Shown: positions 42,105 through 50,000, counted from the stretch's first letter. The stretch: DNA of 64,000 nucleotides from CAYLHB01 sp964383505 (GCA_964383505.1 CAYLHB010000001.1:19007-83006), one strand, 5' to 3'. The notes: generated by a model from the letters alone, not told the origin. Numbers and translations: made by a program.

Positions 42105-42134
42105 TTGACACGAAGGATAGTCGAGTGCTACATT
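42105..42134 (+). promoter_or_regulatory. Promoter with extended -10
   Basis: TTGACA (42105-42110), 18-nt spacer, TGC TACATT (-10 at 42129-42134). It begins 7 nt after the preceding terminator. Confidence 0.6.
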
Positions 42135-42140
42135 CTTTTT

Positions 42141-42266
42141 GGTTAGGGGGACGCGGCACCCACATATTTTGCCGCATACTGGCTATAAGGGGGTGGCCCC
42201 CGTGCGGGCATGTTCCGCGACAATATTAGGGAGGCTCATGCATGACGCATCGGGCCTCCATTTGTT
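42141..42266 (+). ncRNA. Candidate structured small RNA upstream of the rplJ promoter
   Basis: About 125 nt lie between the promoter at 42105 and the rplJ promoter, with no ORF. Predicted hairpins are GCGGC/GCCGC (near 42154-42176), GGGGG/CCCCC (near 42190-42201), GCGG/CCGC (near 42204-42219) and a 3' hairpin GGAGGC/GCCTCC (42230-42259) with an inner ATGCATGACGCAT, followed by ATTTGTTTT. I do not recognise it as SRP RNA, 6S or tmRNA. Confidence 0.4.
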
Positions 42267-42294
42267 TTGACAATATTCAAATCTCCCGTATACT
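42267..42294 (+). promoter_or_regulatory. rplJ-rplL promoter
   Basis: TTGACA (42267-42272), 16-nt spacer, TATACT (42289-42294). Transcription would start near 42301 and include the L10 leader. Confidence 0.75.
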
Positions 42295-42300
42295 CGCACC

Positions 42301-42410
42301 CATAGCCCCGGAGACAGCAGGTAGTTGCGTGAGCGACCATAAATCCTGCCGAGAGGTTTCTCACCGTTTGCACAGGTCGAGTGTGTACGGCTTCGGTGGC
42401 TCTTATGAGC
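42301..42410 (+). promoter_or_regulatory. Ribosomal protein L10 leader
   Basis: Autoregulatory mRNA element bound by the L10-L12 complex. It contains GGAGACAGCAGG (near 42319) and AATCCTGCCGAGAGG (near 42346), the complementary AGCAGG/CCTGC segments and purine bulge typical of L10 leaders, followed by further stem-loops up to the rplJ start. The 3' boundary is approximate. Confidence 0.7.
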
Positions 42411-42469
42411 CAATTTTTGATGATCTTGTAACGCAATCTCGCGTTGCTCGATTCTTAACAAGATCTATC

Positions 42470-42961
42470 ATGGCTGTAACAAAACAAAAAAAGGTTGAGA
42501 TTCTCGACACCCTGTCCACGGGAGCGAAATCAGCAAAGTCGATGGTCTTTGTCGGTTTTCGCAAGCTCACGGTAAAGGATACTGAGGAGCTTCGACGCAA
42601 ATTGCGCGCCGAGCACGTGTCGTACTATGTGGCGAAAAAGACGCTCATACGCAAAGCGCTCACAGAGCTTGGTCTTGAGGGAACCATGCCGGAGCTTCCC
42701 GGAGAGGTTGCGCTCGCGTGGGGGGAGGACCTCATCGCGCCTGCGCGGGAGATCAACGAGTACGCGAAGACCAAGAAAGAGCAGGTGCTCATTCTCGGCG
42801 GCGTGTTCGAGGGGAAGTTTATGGATGCGGCGGAGATGACGGAGATAGCGACTATCCCGTCTCGCCACCAACTCCTCGGCATGTTCGTTAATCTTATCAA
42901 TTCGCCCATCCAGCGTTTTGCGGTTGTACTCGACAGGTACGCGGAGAAGCGTGGTGAGTAG
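42470..42961 (+). CDS. rplJ: Ribosomal protein uL10
   Basis: Stalk base protein binding 23S rRNA and bL12 dimers. MAVTKQKKVEILDTLSTGAK, then MVFVGFRKLTVKDTEELRRK, YYVAKKTLIRKALTELG and LGMFVNLINSPIQRFAVVLD are canonical. The length of 163 residues is normal for bacteria; the C-terminal helix for bL12 binding is short. The ATG at 42470 is the conserved start; the ORF is open upstream only through the leader RNA. rplL follows after 47 nt. Confidence 0.95.
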   Translation: MAVTKQKKVEILDTLSTGAKSAKSMVFVGFRKLTVKDTEELRRKLRAEHVSYYVAKKTLIRKALTELGLEGTMPELPGEVALAWGEDLIAPAREINEYAKTKKEQVLILGGVFEGKFMDAAEMTEIATIPSRHQLLGMFVNLINSPIQRFAVVLDRYAEKRGE

Positions 42962-43008
42962 CACGTGTAAAAATTACAAGCAGTATCATTCACTAACATA
43001 CAACTACC

Positions 43009-43485
43009 ATGGCAGATGAAGACACAAAGCAGGAGGTTGTCGAAACGACTCCTGCAACAGAAGAGGTAAAGGAAACTTCGGCACCCGCAGAGGAAGAGAA
43101 AGCAGAAGTGCCGGCAAAATTCAAAGCGCTTGTTGAGCAGGTGGAATCCATGAGCGTGCTTGAGCTCCATGAGCTCGTCAAGGCACTCGAGAAGCGTTTC
43201 GGAGTGTCAGCGGCCGCGGTCGCTATAGCGGCTCCGGGTGCCGGAGCAGGCGCGGGTGCGGCTGAGGAGGAGAAGTCCACGTTCACAGTTGAGCTCACCG
43301 ACGGTGGTGCACAAAAGATTGCGGTTATCAAGGTGGTGAAGGAGGTGCTCGGTCTTGGCCTCAAGGAGGCGAAGGATCTTGTAGACGGTGCGCCTTCTGT
43401 ACTCAAGGAGAATGTACAGAAGGAAGAAGCGGAAGAATTGAAGAAGAAAATGGAAGAGGCGGGAGGAAAGGTGACACTCAAGTAG
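43009..43485 (+). CDS. rplL: Ribosomal protein bL12 with acidic N-terminal extension
   Basis: Multicopy stalk protein recruiting translation factors. The normal protein begins about residue 37: FKALVEQVESMSVLELHELV, then the Ala/Gly hinge and the C-terminal domain (EKSTFTVELTDGGAQKIAVI, KEVLGLGLKEAKDLVDGAP). It is preceded by about 36 residues rich in Glu, Thr, Pro and Ala (KQEVVETTPATEEVKETSAP) not present in most bL12. With the extension the length is 158 instead of about 122. The ATG at 43009 is the only reasonable start. A terminator follows 25 nt downstream. Confidence 0.93.
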   Translation: MADEDTKQEVVETTPATEEVKETSAPAEEEKAEVPAKFKALVEQVESMSVLELHELVKALEKRFGVSAAAVAIAAPGAGAGAGAAEEEKSTFTVELTDGGAQKIAVIKVVKEVLGLGLKEAKDLVDGAPSVLKENVQKEEAEELKKKMEEAGGKVTLK

Positions 43486-43510
43486 GAGTATTCAAACAGC
43501 ACACATAGAG

Positions 43511-43534
43511 ACACGCACCTGCAAGGGTGCGTGT
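43511..43534 (+). terminator. rplL terminator
   Basis: Stem ACACGCACC / GGTGCGTGT with 6-nt loop, followed by TTCGG. Confidence 0.6.
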
Positions 43535-43619
43535 TTCGGTATACCTTCCTCGTGCCTTTTCATTACAGAATCTCTGTATTATGCTTACGTGTAGGTGCAA
43601 ACACGTTATGGGTTGTGCT

Positions 43620-43769
43620 ATGCAAAATACTCAGAAACGGCAGGTACCAAAGCCCGCAACAAAGAAACCGGCCCAGTGGCCTGAAGCACCAAGGTGGTTG
43701 CTTCTGCTTACACCGCTTATAATTGTGGCAATTATGCTGCGGATAGTTTTTATAGGTAACCCCGGATGA
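43620..43769 (+). CDS. 49-residue membrane-tail protein
   Basis: From the ATG at 43620: MQNTQKRQVPKPATKKPAQW, a basic proline-rich head, then a transmembrane helix (WLLLLTPLIIVAIMLRIVF). ATGs at 43608 and 43596 are alternatives. The stop codon lies inside a terminator-like hairpin. Not recognised; it could be a small accessory membrane protein. Confidence 0.4.
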   Translation: MQNTQKRQVPKPATKKPAQWPEAPRWLLLLTPLIIVAIMLRIVFIGNPG

Positions 43770-43783
43770 CAACATCCGGGGTT
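43758..43783 (+). terminator. Hairpin overlapping the stop codon of the small membrane-protein gene
   Basis: 11-bp perfect stem AACCCCGGATG / CATCCGGGGTT, loop ACAA, followed by TCCC. Confidence 0.6.
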
Positions 43784-43830
43784 TCCCACAAGTGGTGCGC
43801 GGCTTCGCGAGGCCGTATACTACCTCCCAT

Positions 43831-44445
43831 ATGCGCGAGCTTTCAAAGCTTTTTGGTTCTCCTGCGAAGGTGAAGTTGCTCCGTTTGTTCTGTTTCAACC
43901 CAGACCTCGTAGTGGACAGGGATGATGTCGTGAAGCGTCTTCGCATTTCTCCCGACACCGCTACAAGAGAGCTTGCGGCGCTCGGGAGGGCGGGGGTGCT
44001 CCGCAAGCGCGAGTTTTTCAAAGAGTACGGCACCGATGCGAAGGGAAACCCAAAGAAGCGGCGAGCGGCGGGGTGGATGCTTGATGCACGCCACCCTCAC
44101 CTCACGCCACTCCGTACTTTCTTGGCAGATACACTTCTGCCGACAGGGGACGAGATTCTCAAGCACCTCAAGGGGGTGGGCCAGCTTCGCCTTGTCGTGA
44201 CGAGCGGCCTTTTTTTGCAAAACGGGGAGAGCGCGCTTGACCTCCTCATTGTGGGAGAGAAAATTGACGTCCAGGCGCTTGCACTTTCCATACGTCAGCT
44301 CGAAGCAGAGCTCGGTAAGGAGCTTCGCTACGCAACCCTCACGTCGGATGATTTTGCGTTTCGAAAGCGTGTACAGGACAGGTTGGTTCGCGAGGTGCTC
44401 GATTTTCCCCATGAGTGCATACTCGACCGTCTACACGCCACGTAA
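43831..44445 (+). CDS. Parcubacteria-type HTH protein with nucleotidyltransferase-like region
   Basis: 204 residues. The N-terminus MRELSKLFGSPAKVKLLRLF, then VVKRLRISPDTATRELAALG and RAGVLRKREFFKEYG, is a winged helix of ArsR/MarR character. The central part has GVGQLRLVVTSGLFLQNGES and ALDLLIVGEKIDVQAL, a minimal nucleotidyltransferase-like pattern (G.F....S..DLLIVG) seen with such HTH domains. It starts 9 nt after TATACT (43816-43821). A longer ORF from 43792 exists, but its extra residues look unlike coding sequence. Probably a regulator; substrate and target unknown. Confidence 0.65.
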   Translation: MRELSKLFGSPAKVKLLRLFCFNPDLVVDRDDVVKRLRISPDTATRELAALGRAGVLRKREFFKEYGTDAKGNPKKRRAAGWMLDARHPHLTPLRTFLADTLLPTGDEILKHLKGVGQLRLVVTSGLFLQNGESALDLLIVGEKIDVQALALSIRQLEAELGKELRYATLTSDDFAFRKRVQDRLVREVLDFPHECILDRLHAT

Positions 44446-44516
44446 TCCACATACTTCTCCACACCAGCTCTGCAAAAGCGAGCGAATGTAGATAATGTGT
44501 TGCGATGTAGCCATAT

Positions 44517-44544
44517 TTGACAAGGTTTTCAGTGTGAGTATACT
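44517..44544 (+). promoter_or_regulatory. Strong sigma70-type promoter upstream of the 23S region
   Basis: TTGACA (44517-44522), 16-nt spacer, TATACT (44539-44544). Confidence 0.7.
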
Positions 44545-44551
44545 GTCTCTA

Positions 44552-44642
44552 CCTTATGAAGGGTATTACAAGCTCACAGCGTATGCGGGTCGGGTAGCCG
44601 GTGTATTTGTGGGGCTACGCAGACCGCGCAAGCGGTTTTTTT
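44552..44642 (+). ncRNA. Candidate 90-nt RNA or attenuator ahead of 23S
   Basis: The predicted transcript from the promoter at 44517 ends at an intrinsic terminator: ACCGC/GCGGT with GCAA loop (44623-44636) and six T. Just before it is a stem GTAGCC (44594-44599) / GGCTAC (44613-44618). GCGGGTC at about 44585 could alternatively pair with GACCGC of the terminator stem, as an antiterminator would. There is no ORF with a ribosome-binding site. I do not recognise a known riboswitch. Confidence 0.4.
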
Positions 44643-44772
44643 CTTCCCAGCATACTACCTATACAACACCCACACACAGCCATTCTTTCTTCGCACAGGG
44701 CACATGCGTGTGCATTGAAGCGGAGACGGAATGACCGAAACGGAAGGGCGGCCGAACATTGACAACTCCATA

Positions 44773-44905
44773 GGTCCCGGTAGGTGCGCAAGCGCCTAGT
44801 GCGGGACGCGGGTACGCTTGAAAGCAGAGGTGCTTTCAAGCGTGAAAAAGCATACACCTGTCCGGTAGCGTTAGCGTTTAGCGCGCCGGACACAGTCGAG
44901 TCCCA
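44773..44905 (+). promoter_or_regulatory. Hairpin-rich region upstream of 23S
   Basis: Three strong hairpins: 44773-44807 (GTCCCG/CGGGAC enclosing TAGGTGC/GCGCCTA with a GCAA loop), 44815-44842 (12-bp perfect CGCTTGAAAGCA/TGCTTTCAAGCG, loop GAGG) and about 44859-44893 (TGTCCGG/CCGGACA). They could be leader processing elements if transcription starts at the upstream promoter. Confidence 0.45.
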
Positions 44906-44969
44906 CAGAAGCGACGCCCCCAATGCGGTGGTGGCCTTGCGTACAGTGCGGTATGGCAACATGCTGCGG

Positions 44970-44978
44970 TGCTATAGT
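44970..44978 (+). promoter_or_regulatory. Extended -10 promoter immediately before 23S
   Basis: TGC TATAGT with -10 at 44973-44978. The predicted start near 44985 coincides with the first base of the 23S processing stem. No good -35 box. Confidence 0.5.
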
Positions 44979-45154
44979 GGGTTCGACATTGTTAGATTTC
45001 CCGACAGGAAATCTAAGGGCATACGGTGGATGCCTTGGCTTGAAGAGGCGATGAAGGACGTGGTACGACTGCGATAAGCTTCGGGGAGGTGTCTAGCAAC
45101 CTTTGATCCGGAGATGTCCGAATGGGGAAACCCCCTATGACAAACTCATAGGAT

Positions 45155-45247
45155 CCGGCACTTTCTAAGAATCTGTATAAAACACAACAGGAGTACTCCT
45201 AAAAGGAAACTTGCTGTGAAAAGAATCGGAGTTTTAGAAAGTGCCGG
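45155..45247 (+). repeat. GCACTTTCTA-family intervening sequence 1 (23S H9/H10 hairpin)
   Basis: 93 bp bounded by CCGGCACTTTCTAA (45155-45168) and TTAGAAAGTGCCGG (45234-45247). It replaces the tip of the hairpin at about E. coli 150-175. No ORF. The internal palindrome AGGAGTACTCCT lies in the middle. Its right end, TCGGAGTTTTAGAAAGTG, is identical over 18 nt to that of copy 4. Confidence 0.9.
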
Positions 45248-45394
45248 AAGCAGACCCAGGGAATTGAAACATCTTAGTACCTGGTGGAAAAGAGACCAAT
45301 AACGGATTTTTTGCCGTGGCGGCGTCCATTGCCGGTACGGTAAAAAATCCAGGCATTTCCTGAGTAGCGGCGAGCGAAACGGAAGGAGCCCAAA

Positions 45395-45491
45395 CCCAGC
45401 ACTTTCTAAGTGTCTAACATAGAACTACACGGATCCTTATGGTGATACGGCGTCTGTGTTGTAAAATGTTGGATATTGAGAAAGTGCTGGG
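45395..45491 (+). repeat. GCACTTTCTA-family intervening sequence 2 (23S H15/H16 region)
   Basis: 97 bp bounded by CCCAGCACTTTCTAA (45395-45409) and TTGAGAAAGTGCTGGG (45476-45491). It sits at the hairpin that in E. coli lies at about 275-290. It is the most diverged copy, with one mismatch (G) in the right terminus. An inner pairing CTAACAT/ATGTTGG continues the stem. Confidence 0.88.
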
Positions 45492-45696
45492 GGTTGTAGG
45501 GCGGTAGCGTCGGCAACGAGGAGAGTCATAAAATGTGTTTGTTAGCGGAACGCTCTGGAAAGGGCGGCCCCAGCGGGTAACAGCCCCGTACGCGAAAACG
45601 AACACGTCTCTCTTACTACCGTTCCTGAGTAGCGCGGGACACGAATAGCCTGCGTGAATCCGGGTGCACTAACACCCAAGGCTAAATACTCTTCAA

Positions 45697-45742
<46 letters not shown>

Positions 45743-45792
45743 GGGAGGGGAGTGAAATAGAACTGAAACCGTATGCTTACAAGGAGTCGGAG

Positions 45793-45889
45793 CCCCGCAC
45801 TTTCTAGAACTTGAGTGGCACACTGAGCTCAAGAATGGAGAAGGTATCTGTTGCGTGCAGAACCTGTTTGAGTTTTAGAAAGTGCGGGG
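45793..45889 (+). repeat. GCACTTTCTA-family intervening sequence 3 (23S helix 25)
   Basis: 97 bp bounded by CCCCGCACTTTCTA (45793-45806) and TAGAAAGTGCGGGG (45876-45889), at about E. coli 545. Helix 25 is a classical site of intervening sequences in Salmonella and other Proteobacteria. No ORF. Confidence 0.9.
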
Positions 45890-46505
45890 TGACGGCGTGC
45901 CTATTGAAGAATGAGCCGGCGAGTTTACGCACGTGGCTATGGCTAAGGGGCGACCCCCGGAGCCGCAGCGAAAGCGAGTCTGAATAGGGCGATTCAGTCG
46001 CGCGCGTAAGACCCGAATCGAGGTGAGCTTACCATGAGCAGGGTGAAGCGGCTGTAACAGGCCGTGGAGGCCCGAACCGGTTCGCAGTGCGACACGATCG
46101 GATGACTTGTGGTAAGGAGTGAAAAGCTAATCGAACCTCGTAATAGCTGGTTCTCTCCGAAATAGCTTTAGGGCTAGCGTCATATGTTCCCTTTGGGGGT
46201 AGAGCACTGGAAGGTCTGAATAGGGAGAAATCTCGTCAGACCTATCAAACTCCGAATACCAGAGGTCAAAAGTATGGCAGTCAGACTGTGGGGGCTAAGC
46301 TCCATTGGTCAAAAGGGAAACAGCCCAGACCGCCAGTTAAGGTCCCTAAATCCATGCTAAGTAGCAAACTAAGGAGGTGGAGTTTCTGTGACAATCAGGA
46401 TGTTGGCTTAGAAGCAGCCACCATTCAAAGATAGCGTAACAGCTCACTGATCAAGAGACTCTGCGCCGAAGATGATCGGGGCTAAGCATGGTACCGAAAC
46501 TGCGG

Positions 46506-46604
46506 ATCCCAGCACTTTCTAAGTAACTGTACGTAACATCCAGCCAAAGTCGCCACAGGACTTTGTTGCTTGTGGAACGTCGGAGTTTTAGAAAGTGCTG
46601 GGAT
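46506..46604 (+). repeat. GCACTTTCTA-family intervening sequence 4 (23S helix 45)
   Basis: 99 bp bounded by ATCCCAGCACTTTCTAA (46506-46522) and TTAGAAAGTGCTGGGAT (46588-46604), at about E. coli 1170. Helix 45 is the second classical intervening-sequence site in Salmonella. Its interior is recognisably related to copy 1. No ORF. Confidence 0.9.
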
Positions 46605-47172
46605 GGTAGGAGAGCGTTCCGTTCTGCTGTGAAGCCAAAGGGGAAACCCATGGTGGAGCGTACGGAAGTGAGAATGCCGGCGCGAGTAACCGCAATGCGG
46701 GTGAAATCCCCGCACGTCGAAATCCCAAGGTTTCCTTGGCTATGATGATCAGCCAAGGGTTAGTCGGGCCTAAGCCGATCCCGAACGGGGGAGGCGATGG
46801 ACAGATGGTTAATATTCCATCACCTCTCTATAGTGCGAAGGAGGGACGGAGTGCTGTACTTCAAGCGACTTATTGGCTTGTCGTCCGTGCCGTGAGGACG
46901 GTGCTTAGGTAAATCCGGGCACCTGGCTTTAATGCCGATTCCGAGCGGAGCGGAAAGTTGGCGGGTTCGCCCAACGACAATTTGAAGGAGCGCGCTTCCA
47001 AGAAAAGCTTCTAAGCTCTAGCTATAGAGAGTCCGTACCGCAAACCGACACAGGTGGGAAGGTCGAGAAGACCAAGACGAACGAGTGATAGCTCCCCAAG
47101 GAACTCGGCAAAAAAGCGGCCGTAACTTAGGGATAAGGCCTCCCGTTCGCATCGTGGGGAACACGATGTGAA

Positions 47173-47264
47173 CTCAAGGTCAAAATGCAAACATTAAAAT
47201 GTAAGATGACAATGTAAAATTAAGTTGTCATTTTGCACGTTGTACTTTGATTTTAGAGTTTGAG
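47173..47264 (+). repeat. AT-rich hairpin insertion in 23S helix 63
   Basis: About 92 bp, far more A/T-rich than the surrounding rRNA, closed by CTCAA/TTGAG with an inner TGACAA/TTGTCA stem and segments such as CAAAATG and CATTTTG. It lies between GCATCGTGGGGAACACGATGTG and the GATGCGAACGGG strand of H63 (about E. coli 1707-1751). It is unrelated to the GCACTTTCTA family. I associate such AT-rich CAAAAT/ATTTTG hairpins with dispersed inserts in CPR genomes. Confidence 0.7.
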
Positions 47265-47410
47265 CATCGCGCTTCGCGCGATGCGAACGGGCGCAGCGAA
47301 AGTTTGCCTGACGACTGTTTACCAAAAACACAGCTCCCTGCGAACTCGAAAGAGGATGTATAGGGGGTGACACCTGACCAATGCCAGAAGGTCAACCAGT
47401 GCTGGTTTGA

Positions 47411-47668
47411 GCACATTCTGCGCATGACTGACGTGTTGTACGGACTTTGTTGGAAAAAGGAGTGAAAGTAATGTTGTATTTCGGTTTATTCCTCATTGTC
47501 ATGATCGCCCCCCTCATCTTCAGAGGGACAATTGAGCGATGGCTTGATGTGAAAGTTTTCGACCCGCTCTTTGCGAGGTTGAGTCGAGAGAATAAAAATA
47601 CTACGGGCGAGCAATGACTCGCCCCCAACAAAGTCCATACATACACAACGGTTGTGAATAGAATGTGC
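47411..47668 (+). mobile_element. ORF-bearing insertion in 23S helix 68
   Basis: About 258 bp at the tip of H68 (about E. coli 1865). The ends pair as GCACATTCT (47411-47419) / AGAATGTGC (47660-47668), with a second perfect 12-bp stem GGACTTTGTTGG (47442-47453) / CCAACAAAGTCC (47625-47636). The loop holds a short ORF with a ribosome-binding site and a hairpin at its stop codon. No nuclease or intron core is seen. Its mobility is inferred only from its being an insertion. Confidence 0.7.
47471..47617 (+). CDS. 48-residue membrane peptide encoded inside 23S helix 68
   Basis: MLYFGLFLIVMIAPLIFRGT, then IERWLDVKVFDPLFARLSRE and NKNTTGEQ. One N-terminal transmembrane helix is followed by an amphipathic basic/acidic tail. 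AAGGAG lies 8 nt before the ATG. The stop codon sits in the loop of a 7-bp hairpin GGGCGAG/CTCGCCC. Codon pattern and topology look like a real small membrane protein, not noise. A toxin-like or membrane-active peptide is possible but unproven. It would have to be translated from the rRNA precursor, an excised fragment or a local transcript. Confidence 0.5.
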   Translation: MLYFGLFLIVMIAPLIFRGTIERWLDVKVFDPLFARLSRENKNTTGEQ

Positions 47669-47713
47669 TTAAGCTGGGCGCTGTAAGCCCTGGTCAATGT
47701 CGGCGATAACTAT

Positions 47714-48492
47714 GAACGATTGTAGTTATAAAATCTAGCTAAATGCGGGAATATCTGAGTATCTGGTGCTACTCGTGCGGTCGGTCAACCGTGCAGTAAC
47801 AATGCAGCAGTGCAGACAATCCGCAGGAAAGATTCTGCAAGCCATAGAAACATCCATGCAAGATACTTCTTGGCTCACAAACATTCCGCCACAGATTGGA
47901 CATTACTTGTCCGGTTTTGTGGACGGAGAAGGAAGCTTCAACGTGTCCCTGCGAAAGCGGGACGACCACAGTATAGGTTGGCAAGTGGTGACAACATTCA
48001 ATGTCTCGCAACGGGACAAGACAGTGTTGGTGCTACTTAAAAAACATCTAGGCTGCGGGCGCTTCCAACAGCGCAAAGATGGGGTCTGGTACTTTATTGT
48101 ATCGAACCCCACATCGATAGAAGAACGGGTGATACCTTTCTTCAAAGCATTTCCGTTCCTGTCTTCTTCAAAGTTGAAAAATTTTCTCGTCTTCAAGAAA
48201 ATAGTGGCAATCACGTCCGTGAATGGGCACTTGACGCAAGAAGGACTTCGAGAAGTTATTGAGCTGCGCGAAACCCTCAACGAGGGTAGGGGCAGGACAC
48301 GGAAGTACACACTCGACCATTATCAAGCATCGCTTGCAGAAAATCCTCAGAGACTACACGCTAGAGCCCTTTCACGGCGAAGACGCCAGGAAGTGGCATG
48401 ATATAGTCCGATCTCTATGGCGACATAGAGGATCCCGTTCGGTCTTGCGTTGGACACGCAGACTCACGAACAAACGGGTGATAACGTACATG
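47714..48492 (+). mobile_element. Group I intron in 23S at position 1917, with LAGLIDADG ORF
   Basis: The 5' exon ends ATAACTAT (U1917) and the intron begins GAACGATT. The exon pairs with the internal guide GTAGTTAT (from about 47722), giving P1 with a U-G pair at the splice site. The intron ends in G at 48492. R-like CAGAGACTACACG (48350) and S-like TGATATAGTCC (48399) are present. Joining the exons restores a perfect H69 stem (GGCGA/UCGUC) that neither side forms alone. The length is 779 nt. H69 is a known homing-site region (I-CeuI acts just 3' of it). Confidence 0.9.
47856..48401 (+). CDS. LAGLIDADG homing endonuclease of the 23S intron
   Basis: About 182 residues from MQDTSWLTNIPP; the frame is open from a GTG at 47766. 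One LAGLIDADG motif is clear (HYLSGFVDGEGSFNVSLRKR), followed by LLKKHLGCGRFQQRKDGVWY and FLVFKKIVAITSVNGHLTQE, as in single-motif (LAGLIDADG_1) enzymes that dimerise. The C-terminal basic residues and the stop codon are encoded by intron core sequence (R and S elements), so ORF and ribozyme overlap. It would cut intronless 23S alleles at the insertion site. Confidence 0.85.
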   Translation: MQDTSWLTNIPPQIGHYLSGFVDGEGSFNVSLRKRDDHSIGWQVVTTFNVSQRDKTVLVLLKKHLGCGRFQQRKDGVWYFIVSNPTSIEERVIPFFKAFPFLSSSKLKNFLVFKKIVAITSVNGHLTQEGLREVIELRETLNEGRGRTRKYTLDHYQASLAENPQRLHARALSRRRRQEVA

Positions 48493-49000
48493 AATCGTCC
48501 TAAGGTAGCGCAATTCCTTGTCGGGTAAGTTCCGACGCGCACGAATGGTGTAACGATTGGGCAACTGTCTCGGGGAGTGGCTCGGTGAAAACGCAATACC
48601 GGTGAAGATGCCGGTTACCTGCAGCTAGACAGAAAGACCCCGTGGAGCTTTACTGCAGCTTCGTATTGGGTTTGCGTGCTTACTGCGTAGCATAGGTGGG
48701 AGACTTTGAAGCGGCCCTTTTGGGGGTCGTGGAGTCGTCAGTGAAATACCACTCTGTACGTGTGCAAATTCTAACCTGCACGGGCAAAACCCGTGAGGAA
48801 CAGTGCGTGGCAGGCAGTTTTACTGGGGCGGTACCCTCCTAAAGAGTAACGGAGGGGTTCAAAGGTCAGCTAGGCGCGAATGGAAACCGTGCCGATAGTG
48901 TAAGGGCATAAGCTGGCTTGACTGCAAGACGGACGTGTCGAGCAGGTGCGAAAGCAGAACCTAGTGAACCGATGGTACGCATTAGACGCGGCCAGAGATT

Positions 49001-49033
<33 letters not shown>

Positions 49034-49109
49034 AGTTCCGCCCAAGCGTCCATAGCGACGGCGGAGTTCGGCACCTCGATGTCGGCTCACCTCATCCTGG
49101 GGCTGGAGA

Positions 49110-49143
<34 letters not shown>

Positions 49144-49311
49144 AGGTACGCGAGCTGGGTTCAAACCGTCGTGAGACAGGTTGGTTCTCTATCTGCTGCA
49201 GGCGTCGATTCTTGAGGAGATTTGTCCTTAGTACGAGAGGACCGGGATGAACTGACCTCTGGTGTACGAGCTGTAGCGCCAGCTGCACTGCTCGGTAGCT
49301 ATGTCGGGAAC

Positions 49312-49344
<33 letters not shown>

Positions 49345-49574
49345 GCCTCCAAGATTAGGAATCATTTGAGACCCGTAGGAGACGACTACGTTGATAGGCA
49401 CCAGGTGGAAGCACAGTGATGTGTTGAGCCGAGGTGTACTAATTCGTCGAGTTTCCTGTTGGGAAATCTGACAATGTGCCACGCGTAGAAATACGCGCTG
49501 AGTGTGCGCAGACGTTGCGCGCTATCGGACAGGTGTATGCTTTGAGAGAGTAATGTATCTCTCGCTACCCGCAA

Positions 49575-49790
49575 GGTTTGAAGTTTTGGAAGTGGTGCGT
49601 CGTCGCACGTCTGCTAACCTACAGACGTGGTGCTCCTGGTGTCGTCCCTACCAAGAGCTTGACGTACCACACGGCGGGGAGGCGCGTCTGTAATCCTCCC
49701 ACAGCACGCGCCCCCCGCCAACCTTTCTTGTTCTTTTCTTTTCGAATTTTTGTGCCGGGTTCGCCTGGCACCACTTCCAAGACTTCAAGC
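49575..49790 (+). other. 23S-5S spacer with long-range stem
   Basis: Left arm 49575-49598 and right arm 49768-49790 are complementary over about 22 nt (GGAAGTGGTGC / GCACCACTTCC core). They enclose a GC-rich hairpin (GCGGGG.GGCGCG / CGCGCC.CCCGC near 49673-49718). No tRNA or gene. It is probably an RNase III-type processing structure between 23S and 5S. Confidence 0.55.
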
Positions 49791-49804
49791 GCATTTCAAT
49801 CCTC

Positions 49805-49915
<111 letters not shown>

Positions 49916-50000
49916 GAGTAGTGAAGTGCCCATGCATCACATTTCTCGGCACCAAACGAGATGCGCATTTGCTGGTCCTATAGATCGCGATCGCGAGTTG

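Noticed and set aside
42021..42146. Short ORF starting MSETQNTWAGSDKLF
   Set aside because: It has no properly spaced Shine-Dalgarno and runs through the terminator hairpin and the next promoter; mentioned only as an alternative in the peptide-unit entry.
42141..42266. SRP (4.5S) RNA, 6S RNA or tmRNA at the structured region before rplJ
   Set aside because: The diagnostic GGAA/AGCA loop of SRP RNA, the 6S bulge and the tRNA-like ends of tmRNA are absent.
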